DNA from: Halobacillus massiliensis
Lineage (GTDB): Bacteria; Bacillota; Bacilli; Bacillales; Halobacillaceae
DNA: 64,000 bases
Reading direction: 5' to 3'
Assembly: GCF_900166625.1 (NCBI RefSeq)
Contig: NZ_LT800499.1
Span: 3,479,396-3,543,395 of the forward strand
The notes under the pieces were generated by a model, which was given only the letters and a program-made list of their open reading frames with translations, searched no databases and was not told the DNA's origin. Positions 32,818 to 42,127 of the stretch are shown here, in pieces; the stretch's first letter is position 1; the number at the start of each line of letters is the position of its first letter. The translations under genes and the position numbers were made by a program.

Positions 32818-34152
32818 CTATGCCAAGAAAATAAAGTAAAGAATGAATATGACGAAAAGGAAGTACATAAGAGGATGAATCTCTTTTCCTCTCCCCTTCA
32901 ATAAAAGGGTGATTGGATAAAAGATAAAACCAATTGCGATTCCCGTAGCAATACTGTACGTAAGCGGCATAGCTGCAATGGTGAAAAAAGCGGGAACGGC
33001 TATTTCAAATTGGTCCCAGTCGATACTTTTCAAAGTTGATGCCATTAACACACCGACAATAATAAGGGCAGGGGCCGTAACTTCAGCCGTTACCACACTG
33101 AGCAACGGTGAAAAGAACAAGGCAAGCAGAAAGAATCCTGCCGTTACAACCGACGTGAATCCTGTACGGCCTCCTGCACCTACTCCCGCTGTTGATTCAA
33201 TATAGGATGTCGTAGTTGAGGTACCGGCAATCGCACCGGCAACCGTCGCTGTAGAATCTGCAAACAATGCACGGCCCGCACGTGGCAGCTTATTGTCTTT
33301 CATATAACCCGCTTGTGTTGCCACAGCTACAAGCGTTCCTGCGGTATCAAAAAAATCTACGAATAAAAACGTTAAAATTACAACAAGCATTTCAATTGTA
33401 AATATATCCCCAAAGTGGGCAAGAGCTGCACCAAACGTAGGAGACAGGCTCGGCGGCTGACTAACTATACCACTCATACCAGTCGGCGGCGCAATTAACC
33501 CCGTAACCATTCCGGCTATGGCGGTTAAGATCATTCCATAAAAGATCCCGCCTTTAATACCTAAAGCCATAAACATAACAGAAACTATAATTCCAAATAT
33601 TGCGAGCATGGTCGTCGGCGAGGTGAGATCACCTAAAGCAACGAGAGTATCTGGATTCCCTTGCACAATTCCACTGTTCTGAAAACCGATAAAAGCAATA
33701 AACAAACCAATTCCTGCCCCAACTGCAAGCTTAAGATTGGCTGGAATAGCATTAATAATTTTTTGACGAAGCCCAGTTAAGGTCAGTGCCATAAAAATAA
33801 GACCAGAAGCGAGAACGCCTGCTAATGCCGTTTCCCACGGAATGCCATAGCCAAGCACAACGGTGTAAGCAAAAAAGGCATTAAGCCCCATTCCCGGTGC
33901 CAAAGCTATTGGATACTTAGCAAGAACTCCCATGACGAGCGTTCCAATTGCAGCCGCAATTGCTGTTGCTGTAAAAACAGCCCCCTGATCGATTCTAGTT
34001 ACTCCCTCAGGCAGTTCTTCAATCCCTGTCAAAGCTAGAGTGGACGGGTTTACAAATAATATATAAGCCATCGCCAGGAAAGTCGTCATTCCCGCGAGAA
34101 ACTCTGTACGATAATTTGTGCCGTATTCTTCGAAGTTAAAGAATTTCTTCAT
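32818..34152 (-). CDS. pbuG: Guanine/hypoxanthine permease PbuG
   Basis: The 444-residue NCS2/AzgA-type permease has about 12-13 membrane segments; MKKFFNFEEYGTNYRTEFLAGMTTFLAMAYILFVNP and the APGMGLNAFFAYTVVLG block match PbuG. It imports hypoxanthine and guanine by proton symport. The frame is open 13 codons upstream; I use the ATG at 34152, 10 bases after GGGAGG. It sits downstream of guaA as in B. subtilis, with its own promoter, PurBox and guanine riboswitch. Confidence 0.95.
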   Translation of the reverse strand: MKKFFNFEEYGTNYRTEFLAGMTTFLAMAYILFVNPSTLALTGIEELPEGVTRIDQGAVFTATAIAAAIGTLVMGVLAKYPIALAPGMGLNAFFAYTVVLGYGIPWETALAGVLASGLIFMALTLTGLRQKIINAIPANLKLAVGAGIGLFIAFIGFQNSGIVQGNPDTLVALGDLTSPTTMLAIFGIIVSVMFMALGIKGGIFYGMILTAIAGMVTGLIAPPTGMSGIVSQPPSLSPTFGAALAHFGDIFTIEMLVVILTFLFVDFFDTAGTLVAVATQAGYMKDNKLPRAGRALFADSTATVAGAIAGTSTTTSYIESTAGVGAGGRTGFTSVVTAGFFLLALFFSPLLSVVTAEVTAPALIIVGVLMASTLKSIDWDQFEIAVPAFFTIAAMPLTYSIATGIAIGFIFYPITLLLKGRGKEIHPLMYFLFVIFILYFIFLA

Positions 34153-34218
34153 TACTTTTGTTCCTCCCCTTATTATCAGCCAGTCTGTCATTCAACTTGA
34201 TGGAACTTGCTGAGAATA

Positions 34219-34253
34219 TAAAAAACACCCTCAGCATATGGCCAAGAGTGTTC
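34219..34253 (-). terminator. Riboswitch-controlled terminator before pbuG
   Basis: The arms AACACTCTTGGC and GCTGAGGGTGTT with a CATAT loop are followed by a T run on the minus strand. Confidence 0.85.
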
Positions 34254-34301
34254 TAAACAATCAGGAAATGAACAGCACGGAATAGATGTGCAGTTATTTT
34301 C

Positions 34302-34370
34302 TGACGTAGTCGGACCATTTACGGCAGTCCGGTAGAAACTCATGGGCCATATCCCCAAAATTATACGACA
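34302..34370 (-). promoter_or_regulatory. Guanine riboswitch of pbuG
   Basis: On the minus strand GTCGTATAAT opens P1, followed by GGATATGG, TTTCTACC and CCGTAAATGGTCCGACTACG. GACTACG places C at the specificity position, so the ligand is guanine/hypoxanthine. The P1 has one mismatch. Confidence 0.93.
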
Positions 34371-34397
34371 GGATTTATTTAATTTAGTTCTTTATCC

Positions 34398-34426
34398 ATC
34401 ATACAGCTGTCGACAATTGTCGTCAA
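34398..34426 (-). promoter_or_regulatory. Sigma-A promoter of pbuG
   Basis: On the minus strand TTGACG (34421-34426) and TATGAT (34398-34403) are 17 bases apart. The spacer contains the palindrome ACAATTGT. Confidence 0.85.
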
Positions 34427-34428
34427 CA

Positions 34429-34441
34429 GAAACCGAACATT
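34429..34441 (+). promoter_or_regulatory. PurBox upstream of pbuG
   Basis: GAAACCGAACATT matches AWWWCCGAACWWT at 12 of 13 positions and lies immediately upstream of the -35 element. The expected inverted partner is weak (GACGAATATT on the minus strand, about 34459-34468, straddling or abutting the guaA end). Confidence 0.65.
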
Positions 34442-34470
34442 AACACTTAAATCCGCAATGAATATTCGTC

Positions 34471-36009
34471 CTATTCCCATTCAATGGTGGAAGGAGGCTT
34501 GCTTGTTACGTCATATACGATACGATTTACGTCGTTTACTTCATTTACAATTCGGTTGGATATCCGCTCAAGAACTTCCCACGGAATACGGGCCCAGTCA
34601 GAGGTCATTCCATCGATAGAAGTTACCGCGCGAATGCCAATCGTATGGTCATACGTCCGCTCATCTCCCATGACACCGACTGACTTAATATTAGGAAGGA
34701 CGGTGAAGTATTGCCAAATATCGCGTTCCAATCCTGCATTGCGAATTTCTTCTCTCAAAATAGCGTCAGACTCCCGAACGATCTCAAGCTTGTCCTCTGA
34801 AACAGCCCCAAGAATTCGAATAGCAAGCCCTGGACCAGGGAAAGGCTGCCTCCATACAATATGTTCAGGTACTCCTAATTCAAGACCAAGTGCGCGTACT
34901 TCATCTTTAAACAGCGTATTCAATGGTTCGATCAGTTGGAATTGCATATCTTCCGGTAGACCGCCCACGTTATGGTGTGATTTGATCGTTTGCGCTGTAT
35001 CTGTGCCACTTTCGATAATGTCAGTGTATAGTGTACCTTGCGCAAGAAAATCGATATCCTTCAGCTTACCTGCTTCATCATCAAAAACATAAATAAATTC
35101 ATTTCCAATAATTTTCCTCTTTTGTTCAGGGTCAGAAACCCCTTCCAGTTTGCTTAAGAAACGCTCTTTCGCATCTACTTTAATGATGTTCATGTTAAAA
35201 CCATCACCAAGTGTACGCATTACATCATCTGCTTCATTTTTCCGAAGCAGCCCATGATCAACGAAGATACACGTCAGTTGATCCCCGATTGCCTTATGAA
35301 TGAGTGCTGCTACTACAGAAGAGTCCACTCCACCGCTTAGTGCGCATAACACTTTTCGATCGCCAACCTCTTGACGGATTTTTTCAACTTCCATCTCAAC
35401 GACATGTTCCATCGTCCAGTCATCTTCTGCTTCGCATACATCGAAGACAAAGCTTCTCAGAAGATCATTACCATATTCAGAGTGACGGACTTCTGGGTGG
35501 AACTGTACTCCATACATACGTTTCTCATCGTTACTGATCGCAGCGACCGGGCATGATGGGCTGGTTGCATCTACCATAAATCCAGCAGGTGCTTCGATGA
35601 CTTTATCACTATGACTCATCCACACCGTTTGTTCTTTCGGAGTTTTTTTGAAAAGGGCAGGATCATTTTTCACAGAAATATCAGCTTTTCCGTACTCTCT
35701 CTGATGAGCTCTTTCTACTTTGCCGTTAAAGTGGTGCGTCATCAGCTGCATTCCATAACAGATGCCAAGTACAGGTATGCCAAGCTCAAACAGGTCTTCA
35801 TCACAGCGGAAGCTGTGTTCACCATACACACTGTTTGGACCGCCGGATAATACAATACCGCTCGGGTTTAATTCTTTTATTTCCTCAGCTGTAATCTTAT
35901 GAGAATGTAGTTCACTGTACACCCCGAATTCTCGGATACGGCGGGTGATCAGCTGGTTGTATTGACTTCCAAAGTCTAGGACAAGGATCATTCCCTGAAC
36001 TTGTTCCAT
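34471..36009 (-). CDS. guaA: GMP synthase (glutamine-hydrolysing)
   Basis: The 512-residue enzyme aminates XMP to GMP. The class I glutaminase domain has its Cys in [11 protein letters not shown]; the ATP pyrophosphatase P-loop is [12 protein letters not shown]; the dimerisation domain ends [11 protein letters not shown]. The frame is open 36 codons upstream. The ATG at 36009 gives the usual [19 protein letters not shown], 11 bases after AAAGGAG. A GTG two codons earlier (36015) is 5 bases from it and may be the true start. Confidence 0.97.
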   Translation of the reverse strand: MEQVQGMILVLDFGSQYNQLITRRIREFGVYSELHSHKITAEEIKELNPSGIVLSGGPNSVYGEHSFRCDEDLFELGIPVLGICYGMQLMTHHFNGKVERAHQREYGKADISVKNDPALFKKTPKEQTVWMSHSDKVIEAPAGFMVDATSPSCPVAAISNDEKRMYGVQFHPEVRHSEYGNDLLRSFVFDVCEAEDDWTMEHVVEMEVEKIRQEVGDRKVLCALSGGVDSSVVAALIHKAIGDQLTCIFVDHGLLRKNEADDVMRTLGDGFNMNIIKVDAKERFLSKLEGVSDPEQKRKIIGNEFIYVFDDEAGKLKDIDFLAQGTLYTDIIESGTDTAQTIKSHHNVGGLPEDMQFQLIEPLNTLFKDEVRALGLELGVPEHIVWRQPFPGPGLAIRILGAVSEDKLEIVRESDAILREEIRNAGLERDIWQYFTVLPNIKSVGVMGDERTYDHTIGIRAVTSIDGMTSDWARIPWEVLERISNRIVNEVNDVNRIVYDVTSKPPSTIEWE

Positions 36010-36044
36010 ATGCACTTCAGCTCCTTTAATTAATGTAACCCTAT

Positions 36045-36089
36045 AAAAAATAGACTTCTGCCTACGTTGATACGTGAAGGCAGAAGTCT
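36045..36089 (-). terminator. Riboswitch-controlled terminator before guaA
   Basis: Perfect 11-base arms AGACTTCTGCC and GGCAGAAGTCT are followed by a T run on the minus strand. Confidence 0.88.
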
Positions 36090-36111
36090 TCTTACATACA
36101 GAAAATTCTGC

Positions 36112-36180
36112 CTTCATAGTCAGAGCATTTACGGTGCTCCGGTAGAGACTTTCGGTCCATATTACCGAGGATATATGAAG
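36112..36180 (-). promoter_or_regulatory. Guanine riboswitch of guaA
   Basis: On the minus strand P1 arms CTTCATA/TATGAAG enclose TCTCTACC and CCGTAAATGCTCTGACTATG; GACTATG indicates guanine specificity. The 3' P1 strand runs into TGAAGGCAGAA, which can pair with TTCTGCCTTCA in the terminator, forming a visible antiterminator. Confidence 0.95.
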
Positions 36181-36201
36181 GAAGTTCGTTTGATTTTTAC
36201 C

Positions 36202-36230
36202 ATTCTACCAATGGTCAGGCCTTGAATCAA
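36202..36230 (-). promoter_or_regulatory. Sigma-A promoter of guaA
   Basis: On the minus strand TTGATT (36225-36230) and TAGAAT (36202-36207) are 17 bases apart. The -35 element overlaps the last codon of the upstream transglutaminase gene. Confidence 0.7.
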
Positions 36231-38443
36231 GACAATGTCTTTTTAATTAAATTTTCCCATAATTCTGTGACCTTTCCGGTTGATTCTGGATCCATTTTAT
36301 TTCTATAAAGTGTCCGCTCATAATAATGGGTAAGCTGTCTCATTTCACCAGACTGGTAGCGTAGGTCAACAAGGGCTGCAAAATCCCTGAGCGTCTGACC
36401 GTTACGGCGTTTTAAGCCACGGCTCTCGAGGGCTTTTAGCAGAAGCAGATAAGCCCGCTCGAATGTATCCCCATCCGGAGTATTTCTAAATCTTTTGCCA
36501 TAGAACCAGGCCAGCCACTTGAATCTGGTAAAATAAACCACTGCGGCCACCGCAGATATCACGGCGAGAGAACTTAGGAAAGCCGTCAAACCAGGGGAAC
36601 CATTGTCTGAGCCGGATGCTCCTCCCTGTGCCGTTTCATCGTCTCTCTGCAGATCCTCCTGGTTAGGATTAGGTGTGTCGCTTTCTTCAGACTCAGGAGT
36701 ATTCGAGTTCTGTTCGTCTTCCTGACTGCTTCCTTCTGTATCCTCTACTTCAAGGAAAAAGTCGGTATTGTTGGAGAAACCTTGAGTAGGTTCGAACGGC
36801 ACCCATCCTACATCAGGGAAAAATACTTCCACCCAGGAATGAGCATTTCCGCTTGTTACTTCATAGACGCTTAAGTCTTCCCCTTCAATAGCAGCACTTT
36901 CTTCCAGACGTTCACCGCTCGCAAATCCTTTTACCCAGCGGGCAGGAATGCCTTGAGAGCGAAGGAGAACAACCATTGATGTCGAAAAGTTATCACAATA
37001 ACCGACTTGTGTCTCAAACAAGAATTGATCTACATAATCTTCCTCTTCTTGCGGTACAGCGACATCCTCTGTTTCGTATTCAAAGCCATTAGAAGAAAAA
37101 TAGGCTTCCACAGCTTTTGCCTTGTCATAACGATTATCCTGTCCTTCAATAATCTCTTCACCTAAATCGATAACTCGCTGCGGAAGGCTTTCCGGCAGCT
37201 GTGTGTAAAGCTCGGCAATTTCTCGCGGATCGCTTTCCTCAGCCTCACGAAGCTGATTATATTCAAAAGAGGGAGTGTCATAGTTAAGAAGATAGCTTTG
37301 AACTTGAACTGGGTTTCCAGCCATTAACGTGTCCATTTCTCCTGTGTAAGTGTGGAGATTTAATGCCACGTCCTGCGGAAATCGATCTAAAGATTTCGCT
37401 CCATACGCGTACACAAGCTTATTAAAATTCGCATCATTCGTAAAAGATAAGTATGATACACTCTCTTCTGTTTCTACATTATCTGTGAACGTCTCAAACT
37501 GAAGGTCCTCTGGAGCTATCATGTCTGTATCACCCTCAAGAGTATCCTCCCATCCTTTGCCTGTATAGGTATCTTTCGATTCTATACGCCAGTACTGATC
37601 ATCCTGGCTGAAAGCACGGAAAACGAGGGTATCATCCTGAATAAATCCTCCTCCGAGCTGTGAGTCATTCTCCCCGTATCCTACCTTTTGAACAGTACTG
37701 CCAAAGCCTCCATTTCCTGGCCCTGCTCCTGGATTACCACTCGTCAAATAAGGGACAGGATCCGGCCACTGAGGTTCAAGTTTAGGGGCAGCGAATCCAA
37801 GCACAGATGCCAAGAGTACGAATGTAATCAGCGGAGCTATCCACCTGTAGTGCTGATGCTGCAGAGAAAGAGACTCTTTTTCCATCTCTTTGAAAAAATG
37901 AGTAATCCCTAATGCGATCATAGCTACGATGAAAGTACGTACGATCGCCCATTGACCATCGTAAATTGTAAAAGTATCAATAATCGTTACATAGATGATC
38001 GTCATTACTACAAATAGCAGCATACGCTTGGCAATAATAAACCAGTAATATAACAGGTAGCTCATAAGCCATAAAAGCACGAGGAACAACAGCGTTCTGA
38101 ACATCGGCGTCATCTGCCACCATTCCTGCAGCTGCATAATATGAATATTATAAAGAATCTGGTCGTAAACAGCAGAGAACCATTCCCTGCTGAAAATACG
38201 TTCTTCCAAGAAGGTGCCATCGATAATAAAGATTAATCCAGTAAGTTTTAACGGCAAGGATAGCATCCATGAAACTTGCAGAAATGAAATAAAGAAACAG
38301 TAGCCGGCATAAATTAAAAAGATACTTACATTCTTAAATTCGGCAATTTCATCAAGTGGACGAAGCCACTCTAAGAACAGTATAAAACCGCATATATATA
38401 TGAGACTGTGGTATAAGGTCTGCTGGGATCTGGTGAGACTCAT
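36227..38443 (-). CDS. yebA: Transglutaminase-domain membrane protein YebA
   Basis: The 738-residue protein has several N-terminal membrane helices (about residues 1-220), an extracellular part with a transglutaminase/protease-like domain whose Cys is in VGYCDNFSTSM (about 472) and His in NAHSWVEVFF, an acidic S/N/E-rich linker (about 555-600), one more membrane segment, and a DUF4129-type cytoplasmic tail. Its ATG overlaps the DUF58 gene stop by one base. Together with the MoxR ATPase and the DUF58 protein it forms a conserved membrane-associated set of unknown physiological role. Confidence 0.9.
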   Translation of the reverse strand: MSLTRSQQTLYHSLIYICGFILFLEWLRPLDEIAEFKNVSIFLIYAGYCFFISFLQVSWMLSLPLKLTGLIFIIDGTFLEERIFSREWFSAVYDQILYNIHIMQLQEWWQMTPMFRTLLFLVLLWLMSYLLYYWFIIAKRMLLFVVMTIIYVTIIDTFTIYDGQWAIVRTFIVAMIALGITHFFKEMEKESLSLQHQHYRWIAPLITFVLLASVLGFAAPKLEPQWPDPVPYLTSGNPGAGPGNGGFGSTVQKVGYGENDSQLGGGFIQDDTLVFRAFSQDDQYWRIESKDTYTGKGWEDTLEGDTDMIAPEDLQFETFTDNVETEESVSYLSFTNDANFNKLVYAYGAKSLDRFPQDVALNLHTYTGEMDTLMAGNPVQVQSYLLNYDTPSFEYNQLREAEESDPREIAELYTQLPESLPQRVIDLGEEIIEGQDNRYDKAKAVEAYFSSNGFEYETEDVAVPQEEEDYVDQFLFETQVGYCDNFSTSMVVLLRSQGIPARWVKGFASGERLEESAAIEGEDLSVYEVTSGNAHSWVEVFFPDVGWVPFEPTQGFSNNTDFFLEVEDTEGSSQEDEQNSNTPESEESDTPNPNQEDLQRDDETAQGGASGSDNGSPGLTAFLSSLAVISAVAAVVYFTRFKWLAWFYGKRFRNTPDGDTFERAYLLLLKALESRGLKRRNGQTLRDFAALVDLRYQSGEMRQLTHYYERTLYRNKMDPESTGKVTELWENLIKKTLS

Positions 38444-39708
38444 TATGTACTCACCTCAAATTCTTTCTGGCTAAGCTGCTCTTCCGTTAACACCTGCACA
38501 CTGACTCTAGAATTTGTTAATTTTTTTATAAGTTTATGATCCTGGAAGTCAAGCTGATGTAAAGGTCTTACATAGAAAAACTTCACCTGTCTAACTTTTA
38601 AAGCCAGCTGGGTTAGTACATCGGCAATACGGGCATCCAGCTGATGGCTGACAATAAAAACGACCATTCCCATCGGCAAAACAACCCGCTCCTTTTCAAG
38701 CTGTTGAGCAAACGCATTCATGCCTGACGGCTGGATTTCAGCAAGAAGTTTATCAATATTCCCCTTCTGCATCGGTGTCTTTTGACCAGAGCAATAATGT
38801 TTCTTTTCCCCAAGTGTCATTAATGCAACAGGGGACGACCGCTTACTAAGCTCTTCAATAAAGGAAGCACTAAACTCCACAGCACCTTCAAAACTTAAGG
38901 AATGTGCTTTTTTGTCATGAGCCGCGTTTAACAACAGCAGCATTTCAACACTTTTCTCCTGTTCAAACTCTTTTGTCATCATCTGACGACTCTTCGCTGT
39001 ATTTTTCCAGTCTATCCACGAAACCCGATCTCCCGGCACATACTCCCTGACACCAGAAACCACACTTGTGCTTCTGTCATTCAGCCTAAAAGACGGACTT
39101 GCGCCCTGCTCAAAGCTGTAGGCTTTTTCAGAAATCCTAACCGGCCGCTTATAAGGAAAGACCATTAATTGATCTCTCAAATCGAAAATATGTTCTTTTT
39201 TTATAAAACCAAAGAAATCACCCGTTTTCACCTTAAGTGAATGGATTTGATGCATCCCCCGCGGGATCTGATCAATCTCATAATAGTAGGAGAGTTTGCG
39301 CTTCATCCATGGAAAGGAAATCATTTTTACGATTCTTTTTTCATTTACATGTGACTGATCATTCATTTCTTTATATTTTTCTATCCGTTTATCCCTTTTC
39401 ATTAGCGATGACGGGAAATGCTCTTCCACTACACAGTAATACAAGGGAAAGGGGGATTTTCGAATAATAGAAATATCTACAGTAATTGTCTCCCCTGCGG
39501 TTACTGTCTTTTTAGAAAAAGCTCTTTTTACTTCCCAACGGTCGATACGATAAAACGTAAGAGCTGTTATATATAGAAGAAATGGAACAAAGCCGGCAAA
39601 TAAAAACCAGCTGACAAACCCTCCCTGAAACATGGCGTAGGAAAAGAGTACGGCAAAAACTAAGAAAACAACGATCATTCTTGCTGCATTATGAAAGTTT
39701 TTTTTCAT
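38443..39708 (-). CDS. yeaD: DUF58 domain protein YeaD
   Basis: The 421-residue protein has two N-terminal membrane helices (about residues 11-47) and a C-terminal DUF58/vWA-like domain with VPGDRVSWIDWKNTAKSRQMMTKEFE (about 224-249). Such proteins are partners of MoxR ATPases. Its start overlaps the moxR-like gene by 4 bases (ATGA). Confidence 0.9.
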   Translation of the reverse strand: MKKNFHNAARMIVVFLVFAVLFSYAMFQGGFVSWFLFAGFVPFLLYITALTFYRIDRWEVKRAFSKKTVTAGETITVDISIIRKSPFPLYYCVVEEHFPSSLMKRDKRIEKYKEMNDQSHVNEKRIVKMISFPWMKRKLSYYYEIDQIPRGMHQIHSLKVKTGDFFGFIKKEHIFDLRDQLMVFPYKRPVRISEKAYSFEQGASPSFRLNDRSTSVVSGVREYVPGDRVSWIDWKNTAKSRQMMTKEFEQEKSVEMLLLLNAAHDKKAHSLSFEGAVEFSASFIEELSKRSSPVALMTLGEKKHYCSGQKTPMQKGNIDKLLAEIQPSGMNAFAQQLEKERVVLPMGMVVFIVSHQLDARIADVLTQLALKVRQVKFFYVRPLHQLDFQDHKLIKKLTNSRVSVQVLTEEQLSQKEFEVST

Positions 39709-40670
39709 TCACGTACATTCCTCTGCACAGGAATAGAGGTATCAGCCAGAAGCTCAAAAATAACTGACTCTGGAGTTGTCCCTTCAAATCTTGCTTCTGA
39801 AGTAAGTATCAATCGATGAGACAAAACATATGGAGCTAAATATTTCACATCATCAGGCAGGACATAATCACGATCACGAATGAACGCATAAGACTTGGCA
39901 GCTTTCATTAAAGCAATCGCTCCGCGCGGGCTGGCTCCAAGATAAACCCCCGGATGATTACGGCTTCCTGTCACAAGACTTACTATATATTGATTGACCG
40001 TCTGATCAACATATACTTCAGAAGCCTGCTTCTGAAGATCCACAAGCTCATCCCGGCTCAGTACAGCCCCTACCTCCTCAATTGGATGGCTTCCTGAAGT
40101 ACGGGTCAGCATCTGCATTTCTTCCTGCGGCGTCGGGTACCCCATTCGCAGTTTTAGCAGGAAACGATCCAGCTGTGCTTCAGGAAGCGGGTATGTCCCC
40201 TCATATTCAATTGGATTTTGAGTCGCCATTACAAAAAACGGAGACTTTAATGGCAGGGCTTCTCCTTCTACTGTAATACTCGTTTCTTCCATTCCTTCAA
40301 GTAAAGCAGACTGGGTTTTCGGCGAGGTCCTGTTTATTTCATCAGCAAGCACAATATTTCCGAGTATTGGACCAGGGCGAAATTCGAAAGTCAGCGTATT
40401 AGGATTATATATAGAGACGCCTGTGACATCAGACGGCAGTAAATCGGGGGTGAACTGAATACGTTTAAATTCACAATCCAGCGATTTAGCGAGGGTTCGG
40501 ACAAGCATCGTCTTTCCGACTCCCGGTACATCTTCCAGCAAAACATGCCCTTTAGCCAGCAGCGCAACGATGCTTAAGAGGGCTTCTTCATCTTTACCAA
40601 TCATCACTTTCTTGATGTTCTTCAATACCTCGGAAATCTTGGGCTGGTATATAAACGTCTGCTTTGACAT
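39705..40670 (-). CDS. yeaC: MoxR family AAA+ ATPase YeaC
   Basis: The 321-residue AAA+ protein has Walker A LEDVPGVGKTMLV (about residues 46-58), Walker B NIVLADEINR, a sensor region MATQNPIEYEGTYPLPEAQLDRF and C-terminal lid. MoxR ATPases act as chaperone-like activators of partner proteins. It is the first gene of yeaC-yeaD-yebA, directly upstream of guaA as in B. subtilis. Confidence 0.94.
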   Translation of the reverse strand: MSKQTFIYQPKISEVLKNIKKVMIGKDEEALLSIVALLAKGHVLLEDVPGVGKTMLVRTLAKSLDCEFKRIQFTPDLLPSDVTGVSIYNPNTLTFEFRPGPILGNIVLADEINRTSPKTQSALLEGMEETSITVEGEALPLKSPFFVMATQNPIEYEGTYPLPEAQLDRFLLKLRMGYPTPQEEMQMLTRTSGSHPIEEVGAVLSRDELVDLQKQASEVYVDQTVNQYIVSLVTGSRNHPGVYLGASPRGAIALMKAAKSYAFIRDRDYVLPDDVKYLAPYVLSHRLILTSEARFEGTTPESVIFELLADTSIPVQRNVRE

Positions 40671-40725
40671 TCGTAAAATCCCCCGTTTCTATAACACTAT
40701 TTTCAGAAAAATTCCATCTATTTAA

Positions 40726-40754
40726 ACTATACTATATCCAAAGTATTACGACAA
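40726..40754 (-). promoter_or_regulatory. Sigma-A promoter of yeaC operon
   Basis: On the minus strand TTGTCG (40749-40754) and TATAGT (40726-40731) are 17 bases apart, about 55 bases before yeaC. Confidence 0.6.
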
Positions 40755-41176
40755 AAATTGTGGTTGAGCAAATATGCCACAATGCAGCACTGTTCCAGAG
40801 CTATTCCTCCACTCTGAAATATCGGTCAGATTAAGACGGATCTCTATTATAATACAGCAAACATTGTAATACGACAGTAACATTCGTAATAAAAACTATC
40901 AGTCTACAACCTTGTCAAGTATGAAAAAATACTAATTTTTATTAGTATAACCAAGAATCTTCCAAGTTATAATTCCAGTTACTCAATATGAAAAATCAGG
41001 TAACCTCAGTTGTACCAATACATAGACGGTGTCAGAACCTATTATCCTAGTACTTTCTTCACGCTATTATCCTATTTTTCTCTTTTTCCAAATCCCTCCT
41101 ATAATATTACAAAAATCAGATGGTAGTATGGAATTGTCGAAAAAAGACCAAAAATTTTCACAGGAGGAATTCACTT
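40755..41176. other. Long AT-rich divergent intergenic region (yeaC / CAP protein gene)
   Basis: No gene is supported here. A perfect 8-base inverted repeat ATACTAAT/ATTAGTAT around TTTT lies at 40929-40948 and could be an operator. The CAP-gene promoter must be in the right half; I could not single one out. Confidence 0.4.
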
Positions 41177-41965
41177 ATGAAAAGAAAGTCACTTATCATT
41201 TCCGGAGCGCTTGCTCTATCATTATTGGCATCACCTGCAACATCATTTGCTTCTACAGGAGAACAACAAGTACAGAAGCAAGCTAACGTTAATATAGAAA
41301 GCATCTTAAATTGGGTTAATCAAAATGAAGATGCCCTGAAAAGTAACAAACTTCAAAATGTGGATATCCAATCTCTTCTAAAAGAGTGTGGTTTGGAAAA
41401 CATTCAAGTTCAGCCAACTAAAGCAGAGCCTAAAGTTCAAGAACAACCTAAAGCTCAGGAGCAGCCTAAAGCTAAAGAACAGCCTGCTGAACAACCTAAA
41501 GCACAAGCACAGCCTGAAACTCAACAACAGCCTGCTGAACAGCAAGCACAAAAGCAGCAAACTGCTGATGACACTCAAGCATCTGAAGTTTCCGCATTTG
41601 AAAAAGAAGTCGTAGAGCTTACTAACCAAGAGCGTCAAAAGCAAGGACTTGCTCCTCTTGAACTGGATACAGAACTTAGCAAAGTAGCAAAAGACAAATC
41701 ACTAGATATGCAGCAAAACAACTACTTTTCTCACAATAGTCCGACTCACGGATCTCCATTTGATATGATGAAAGCTTACGGCATTAATTACAGCACAGCT
41801 GGCGAAAACATTGCAAAAGGACAAACTTCTCCTGAGCAAGTTGTTCAAGGCTGGATGAATAGTCAAGGTCACCGTGAAAACATTATGAACCCTAACTTTA
41901 CTCATATCGGTGTAGGACACGCTGAAAATGGTAACTACTGGACTCAAATGTTCATCGGAAAATAA
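41177..41965 (+). CDS. Secreted CAP/SCP domain protein (YkwD-like)
   Basis: The 262-residue protein has a Sec signal peptide (MKRKSLIISGALALSLLASP, cleavage after about Ala25), a low-complexity P/K/A/Q/E linker made of near-repeats such as EQPKAQ (about residues 92-145), and a C-terminal CAP domain (about 150-262) with LTNQERQKQGLAPLELD, the HNSPTHGSPFDM block, AGENIA, and GHRENIMNPNFTHIGVG. AGGAGG lies before the ATG at 41177; the longer open frame is rejected because the signal peptide starts here. Cell-wall or extracellular action is inferred; the biochemical role of bacterial CAP proteins is mostly unknown. Confidence 0.9.
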   Translation: MKRKSLIISGALALSLLASPATSFASTGEQQVQKQANVNIESILNWVNQNEDALKSNKLQNVDIQSLLKECGLENIQVQPTKAEPKVQEQPKAQEQPKAKEQPAEQPKAQAQPETQQQPAEQQAQKQQTADDTQASEVSAFEKEVVELTNQERQKQGLAPLELDTELSKVAKDKSLDMQQNNYFSHNSPTHGSPFDMMKAYGINYSTAGENIAKGQTSPEQVVQGWMNSQGHRENIMNPNFTHIGVGHAENGNYWTQMFIGK

Positions 41966-41972
41966 TAACTGT

Positions 41973-42004
41973 ACAAAAACCTGCCTCTCGGCAGGTTTTT
42001 TTTA
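41973..42004 (+). terminator. Terminator after CAP protein gene
   Basis: AAAACCTGCC and GGCAGGTTTT pair around a TCTC loop, followed by a T run. Confidence 0.92.
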
Positions 42005-42127
42005 TTCAATAAAAAATAGATAAACCTGCCAATTATAGGAATAAAGGTTGAATTTTACTTTTATTGGTTTATAACTACTTAAAATCGTAAAAAGGGCTAG
42101 TACTACTTAAATAAAAGGAGAATGGAA

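Noticed and set aside
41378..41644. Minus-strand Leu/Phe-rich 88-residue frame inside the CAP gene
   Set aside because: Antisense shadow of the repetitive P/K/A/Q linker.
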